In this document: positions 4,162-5,756 of the stretch, piece by piece
Layout of the letters: each line of letters starts with the position of its first letter
Position numbering within the stretch: the stretch's first letter is position 1
NCBI GenBank assembly: GCA_037442385.1
Contig: JBBIQJ010000158.1
Span: forward strand, 1-5,756
Reading direction: 5' to 3'
Length of the DNA: 5,756 nt
DNA from: LDYB01 sp037442385
GTDB taxonomy: Bacteria > Armatimonadota > Fimbriimonadia > Fimbriimonadales > GBS-DC
Notes under the pieces: generated by a model
What the model was told of the DNA's origin: nothing
Seen by the model: the letters and a program-made list of their open reading frames with translations, nothing else
Database searches by the model: none
Program-made: the position numbers and the translations under genes

Positions 4162-5208
4162 CTATCGTATATTATACATCAGACCTGCCTGTTGCGCAAG
4201 ATGTTCCAGCAGGGCAGTCGCGCGTTCTTTCAGGGGGCGCAAGGTGCTGGGCAGAGTCTGCTGGAGCGCGGGGATTTGGGGTTCGAATGCATGCCACGCC
4301 TTCACAAGCGCCTCCTCCGTGAGCGACGGTGAATTCATTAGGGGCGTCCCTGTTTGACGCGCCAGCGCCTCCACTTTGGGGTCGTAGGCAATGCAGAGGG
4401 TCGGGGTTGCCTGCGCCAGCGCGAAGATGGCGCCGTGCAAGCGCATCGCCACCATCGCGTGCAGGTGAGTCATCGCGCCCATCAGCTCGGCAGGATGGTG
4501 CGGAGGCGGAAGCACAGGCGTTTCTGCCCTGTAGGCAATCTGCTCGCACAGAGGTCGGTCTTGCGACTCTTGCATCGGCACGAGCAAGGGCTGATACCCC
4601 GCTGCTTTGAGGGCGCGCGCCAGCGCAACAAAAGACTCTGCAACCTGCCAGTTGCCCCATGCGCGCGGTGCCAAACCCACCCACCTGCCTTCAGGCAAAG
4701 GTGAAGGGGGAGACTGAGGCGCTAACGCCCATGTGAGGTCGGCGTCCACGCGCAGAGGAACCCGCAAGCCCAGTGCCCGAAGACGCTCCGCCGAGTCGGC
4801 ATCGCGCAGGCTCATCCATTCCAGCTGATTCAACACACGCCGCACCAGCCAGCGGCTCACCGCACGCTGAAAGGGACCCATTCCCTGTGCCGCCAGCCAC
4901 ACGGGTTTGCCCGCGCGCGTGCCCCAGCGAATCAGCGTCAGATAGTAGACCAGCGAGCGCAGGCTGGTAACATCCTGAAGCAGGCTTCCGCCCCCGAACA
5001 CGAGCGCATCCGCCTCCCAAACCGCCCGATGCACCGCACGAACCGCCATGCGCGGTATTGCCTGAACACCGTAAGTTTGCTCCGTGAAGGCAGGGTCTCC
5101 CGACAGCACGGTACAGGCTTTGGGGGGTAGCCACTGGAGGAGGCTGGCGAGGCATCCCTCATCGCCCCAGTTGCGATACCCGTAGTAGCCCACCAGCAAC
5201 AGTCGCAT
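4162..5208 (-). CDS. csaB: CsaB-type polysaccharide pyruvyltransferase
   Basis: The protein transfers a pyruvyl group from phosphoenolpyruvate to a sugar of a cell-wall polysaccharide. In Gram-positive relatives this pyruvylation creates the ligand for SLH domains of S-layer proteins. The 348-residue length is normal for the family. Visible motifs are GYYGYRNWGDEG at 7-18 (family GYYG-NxGDE signature), FGGGSLLQD at 71-79, AQGMGPF at 107-113, SLRDADSAERL at 133-143, DADLTWAL at 155-162 and MRLHGAIFA at 255-263. There is no signal peptide, so it acts in the cytoplasm. The ATG at 5208 follows the methyltransferase stop by only 4 nt, with no strong Shine-Dalgarno, so translational coupling is likely. 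A related O-antigen or exopolysaccharide pyruvyltransferase role is possible; no SLH protein is in the window to confirm the S-layer link. Confidence 0.88.
   Translation of the reverse strand: MRLLLVGYYGYRNWGDEGCLASLLQWLPPKACTVLSGDPAFTEQTYGVQAIPRMAVRAVHRAVWEADALVFGGGSLLQDVTSLRSLVYYLTLIRWGTRAGKPVWLAAQGMGPFQRAVSRWLVRRVLNQLEWMSLRDADSAERLRALGLRVPLRVDADLTWALAPQSPPSPLPEGRWVGLAPRAWGNWQVAESFVALARALKAAGYQPLLVPMQESQDRPLCEQIAYRAETPVLPPPHHPAELMGAMTHLHAMVAMRLHGAIFALAQATPTLCIAYDPKVEALARQTGTPLMNSPSLTEEALVKAWHAFEPQIPALQQTLPSTLRPLKERATALLEHLAQQAGLMYNIR
4171..4199 (-). promoter_or_regulatory. Promoter of the dockerin-like gene, inside the 3' end of csaB
   Basis: A perfect -10 TATAAT (4176-4171) is preceded at 17 bp by TTGCGC (4199-4194), which matches the TTG of a -35 box. 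TG sits directly before TATAAT. Transcription would start near 4164, giving a leader of about 28 nt with a strong Shine-Dalgarno. The -10 box is also the csaB codons for Tyr-Asn near its C-terminus. Confidence 0.65.
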
Positions 5209-5212
5209 GCGT

Positions 5213-5756
5213 CTACTTCAACCCCACATAGAACACGCGGTCTGAGCGCCGTTCAGGCGGATGGAGCGTATAGGCGTCTAGCACTTCCACTTCAGCAAAG
5301 CCAGCCTGCTCCATCATCGTGCGCACCTCGCGCTCGGTGTAAGCGCGCTGGGTGTGAATCTCCCTGAAGTAGCACTCGGTGTCGCCCTCCAGCACCCAGA
5401 AGTCCATATAGACCGTGCAGAGGCGCGTTTCGCGGTCGTACTCGCTGCGCCAGCGGTAGCGCAGGTTGCGCCGCTTGCCCGACTGGTTAAACAGTTTCTG
5501 CGTGAAGGCATATTCGGTGTTCAGGTCAAAAATGAACACGCCCTGGGGGTTCAGATGGCGATAGACCCGCCGCATACATTCGGCGAACCGCGTAGGGTCG
5601 GCGATGTTGTTGAGGCTATCAAACAGGCTCACCACGAGGTCAAAGGTGTGGGGCAGCTCCAGCTCGCTGGCGTCCTGAACGAAGTAGGGGATGTTGGAGC
5701 CGTGCCGGAGCGTTTTCTGGCGTGCCTGTGCAATCATCGCCGCCGAGCGATCCACG
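5213..5756 (-). CDS. Class I SAM-dependent methyltransferase, partial (5' end outside window)
   Basis: The visible 181 codons are the C-terminal part of a methyltransferase; the true start and the glycine-rich SAM motif I lie beyond 5756. The frame enters as V-D-R-S-A-A-M-I, where the Asp is the expected acidic residue after strand beta2 that binds the SAM ribose. Numbering from the first whole codon, QDASEL (27-32) fits the adenine-binding region. FDLVVSLFDSLNNI (38-51) fits motif IV and LNPQGVFIFDLNT (68-80) the post-motif strand. The GTG at 5755 is an internal Val, not a start. The substrate cannot be told from the sequence. The stop is 4 nt before csaB, which suggests co-transcription and possibly a shared envelope-glycan or small-molecule pathway; that is inference. 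Confidence 0.85.
   Translation of the reverse strand, partial: VDRSAAMIAQARQKTLRHGSNIPYFVQDASELELPHTFDLVVSLFDSLNNIADPTRFAECMRRVYRHLNPQGVFIFDLNTEYAFTQKLFNQSGKRRNLRYRWRSEYDRETRLCTVYMDFWVLEGDTECYFREIHTQRAYTEREVRTMMEQAGFAEVEVLDAYTLHPPERRSDRVFYVGLK

Noticed and set aside
4172..4704. Overlapping open frames on both strands inside csaB (4172-4684 minus, 4329-4610 and 4354-4704 plus)
   Set aside because: All overlap the well-supported csaB frame, are Arg-, Ala- and Ser-rich and show no domain.

Overview
The window reads as a GC-rich bacterial chromosome segment, most likely from the phylum Armatimonadota. The main pointer is the exported protein at 2913-4136. Its C-terminus combines a beta-rich segment ending in NFTLTNGDVNGD with two dockerin-like EF-hand loops, each followed by the helix pattern DADLL-VLFNFG. 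I associate this tail with secreted proteins of that phylum from general knowledge; no search was possible, so the assignment is moderate. No phage, plasmid or transposase gene is visible.

Layout from left to right. Positions 1-376 carry no convincing gene. They hold a long imperfect hairpin (87-149), a single sequence with every hallmark of a CRISPR repeat (238-274), a tight hairpin with a CUUG tetraloop (285-306) and a good sigma70-type promoter (332-361). That promoter drives a complete tRNA-Cys(GCA) gene on the plus strand (377-452). Every protein gene lies on the minus strand. In transcription order they are: a partial class I SAM-dependent methyltransferase (5756-5213, 5' end outside the window); csaB, a polysaccharide pyruvyltransferase (5208-4162); a secreted dockerin-like protein of unknown function (4136-2913); a short-form 6-phosphogluconate dehydrogenase (2834-1923); and an exported phosphodiester glycosidase-family (NAGPA-type) protein with a C-terminal Ig-like domain (1916-456).

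The methyltransferase and csaB are 4 nt apart and look co-transcribed. The secreted dockerin-like gene has its own promoter buried in the last codons of csaB. A strong GC hairpin separates it from gnd. The gnd and NAGPA-type genes are 6 nt apart and look like one operon. That operon converges on the tRNA gene with 3 nt between them. CsaB and the two exported proteins give a cell-envelope flavour; gnd is central carbon metabolism and its pairing with an exported glycosidase is not obviously explained.

The most unusual part is 238-383. The solitary CRISPR-type repeat is followed at once by bases (TGAACTGT) that recur just downstream of the -10 box of the tRNA-Cys promoter. This could mean a CRISPR-repeat-derived regulatory RNA aimed at the tRNA promoter, a decayed partial duplication of the tRNA 5' region, or chance. 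The sequence alone does not decide.
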